DNA of 6,387 nt from DATJQF01 sp035505995 (GTDB lineage: Bacteria; Bacteroidota; Bacteroidia; Bacteroidales; FEN-979): positions 1-6,387 of the forward strand of contig DATJQF010000065.1 in assembly GCA_035505995.1 (NCBI GenBank), written 5' to 3'. The notes beneath the pieces are model-generated. The model worked only from the letters and a program-made list of their open reading frames with translations. It made no database searches and had not been told where the DNA came from. Position 1 is the first letter of the stretch; each line of letters begins with the position of its first letter. The position numbers and the translations under genes were made by a program. Below are positions 5,522 through 6,387 of this stretch, one piece after another.

Positions 5522-6387
5522 TTGGAAGAAACCCTGTTTTCCTTCCTGCATTATATCCTCCGGGTGCTGGTCGCCACCGGGATCCAGCTGCTGGTGCTGC
5601 TCGGTCCGCTGCTGCTGCTGGCCCTGCTCATGGAGCTGATCACCCGGCAGATCGGGAAGCTGGGGCCGGAAGTTTTCGGCTACCGGACTTATGTGTACGG
5701 GTTCAAATGGCTGGGAACGCCGGTCCACGAGCTGGGTCATGCGCTGTTCGCCCTGCTCTTCCTGCATAAGATAACGGACATTAAATTATTCGATCCGAAG
5801 GCTTCCGGCGGAATGTACGGGTATGTCAATCACCGCTACCACCCGGGGAATATTTACCAGGAGATCGGGAGGTTCTTTATCGGGATCGGGCCTATCCTGC
5901 TGGGCTCGCTGGTACTCTTCCTTTCCTGTTTCTTTTTATTCCGGGTCCGCCTCCAGGACCTGCACGGGGCGGCTTTCTCCCTTACGACCGTCACGCAGAT
6001 GGAATCCCTGAAGGGCTTTGCAACGGGGATGATGCAGGGAATCCTGCGGTTTGTTCAACTGGTCTTCGGAGGAGAAAACACCGCCTGGTGGAAGATCCTG
6101 ATCCTGGGGTACCTGCTTTTCTCCGTGGGCAGCTCGCTCACCCTGAGTCCGCCCGATATCAAAGATGCCCTGGCCGGGTTCCTTTATTTCGTGGCCCTGC
6201 TGCTGATCTTCAACCTGGTCACCCTGTGGATAGGGAATTTTGCCACCACATTCCTGACCACCGTTTCCGCCTTCTTCTCCGGGTTTTATTTACTGATGAT
6301 CCTCTCCATCCTGGTCAATGGGATATTCGTTCTCCTGCTGGCGATGCTGGCGCCGCTCCTGAAGCCCTTGAAAAGGAAAGTCAGAGG
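5522..6387 (+). CDS. Multi-pass membrane protein with HExxH zinc-metalloprotease motif (M50-like), 3' end outside window
   Basis: The frame is open from a TGA at 5498-5500 to the right edge and has no ATG before codon 37. I start it at TTG 5522 (LEETLFSFLHYIL...); TTG 5504 is possible, and ATG 5630 would remove the first membrane helix. That gives 288 codons plus two bases. Hydrophobic segments lie at about 11-40, 61-83, 116-140, 190-207, 214-236 and 240-280 (probably two). The second carries GTPVHELGHALFALLFLHKI with H69-E70-x-x-H73, the zinc and catalytic motif of membrane metallopeptidases. GIGPILLGS (121-129) resembles the post-active-site helix of site-2-protease relatives, and LSPPDIKDALAG (208-219) may provide a third metal ligand (Asp212). 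KASGGMYGYVNHRYH (93-107) would be the strand-rich loop between them. A role in regulated intramembrane proteolysis is inference; substrate and pathway are unknown. It diverges from the ATPase remnant. Confidence 0.72.
   Translation, partial: MEETLFSFLHYILRVLVATGIQLLVLLGPLLLLALLMELITRQIGKLGPEVFGYRTYVYGFKWLGTPVHELGHALFALLFLHKITDIKLFDPKASGGMYGYVNHRYHPGNIYQEIGRFFIGIGPILLGSLVLFLSCFFLFRVRLQDLHGAAFSLTTVTQMESLKGFATGMMQGILRFVQLVFGGENTAWWKILILGYLLFSVGSSLTLSPPDIKDALAGFLYFVALLLIFNLVTLWIGNFATTFLTTVSAFFSGFYLLMILSILVNGIFVLLLAMLAPLLKPLKRKVR

Noticed and set aside
5486..5767. 93-codon minus-strand frame opposite the membrane protease start
   Set aside because: Gln-rich sequence arises from the CTG-rich leucine codons of the plus-strand membrane helix; it is the reverse complement of real coding sequence.

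Overview
The window looks like a piece of a Bacteroidota chromosome, probably a Chitinophagia/Sphingobacteriia-type environmental lineage. The reasons are a ParC of the Bacteroidota type, promoter-like elements of the TAnnTTTG class instead of sigma70 boxes, start codons almost without Shine-Dalgarno sequences, and a decayed ATPase of a family that is abundant in that phylum. Coding DNA is GC-rich and the spacers are more AT-rich. The placement rests on these features only; no 16S or other phylogenetic marker gene is present.

Layout. On the minus strand, in transcription order: a decayed C-terminal remnant of an AAA-type ATPase (5451-5045), a secreted esterase with an N-terminal CBM20-like domain (5003-3858), an isochorismatase-fold cysteine hydrolase (3723-3181), DNA topoisomerase IV subunit A (parC, 3062-276), and the N-terminus of a flavodiiron protein (187 to the left edge). 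Divergently, on the plus strand from about 5522 to the right edge, runs a multi-pass membrane protein with an HELGH metalloprotease motif. It has no ATG start near its N-terminus and is cut by the window end.

The genes do not form an obvious pathway. They are a housekeeping topoisomerase beside single-gene metabolic or stress functions. The spacers of 42-118 bp could allow read-through, but there is a recognisable promoter in front of the isochorismatase-fold gene and no clear rho-independent terminator anywhere.

The most unusual property lies in the spacers. Nearly every gap carries its own family of very short tandem repeats: 8 bp x4 at 234-265, 7 bp x6 at 3048-3089, a degenerate ~10-11 bp CTGCG/CAGCG repeat at 3108-3170, a 7-bp doublet inside a perfect 12-bp-arm hairpin at 3754-3780, 7 bp x4 at 5004-5031, and 9 bp x4 at 5453-5488. 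Two heptamer arrays sit in exact register with the start codon of the following gene (parC and the esterase). At parC the array itself supplies the start codon plus a chain of overlapping ATGA mini-ORFs. I see no CRISPR array, tRNA, rRNA, insertion sequence or recognised defence system.
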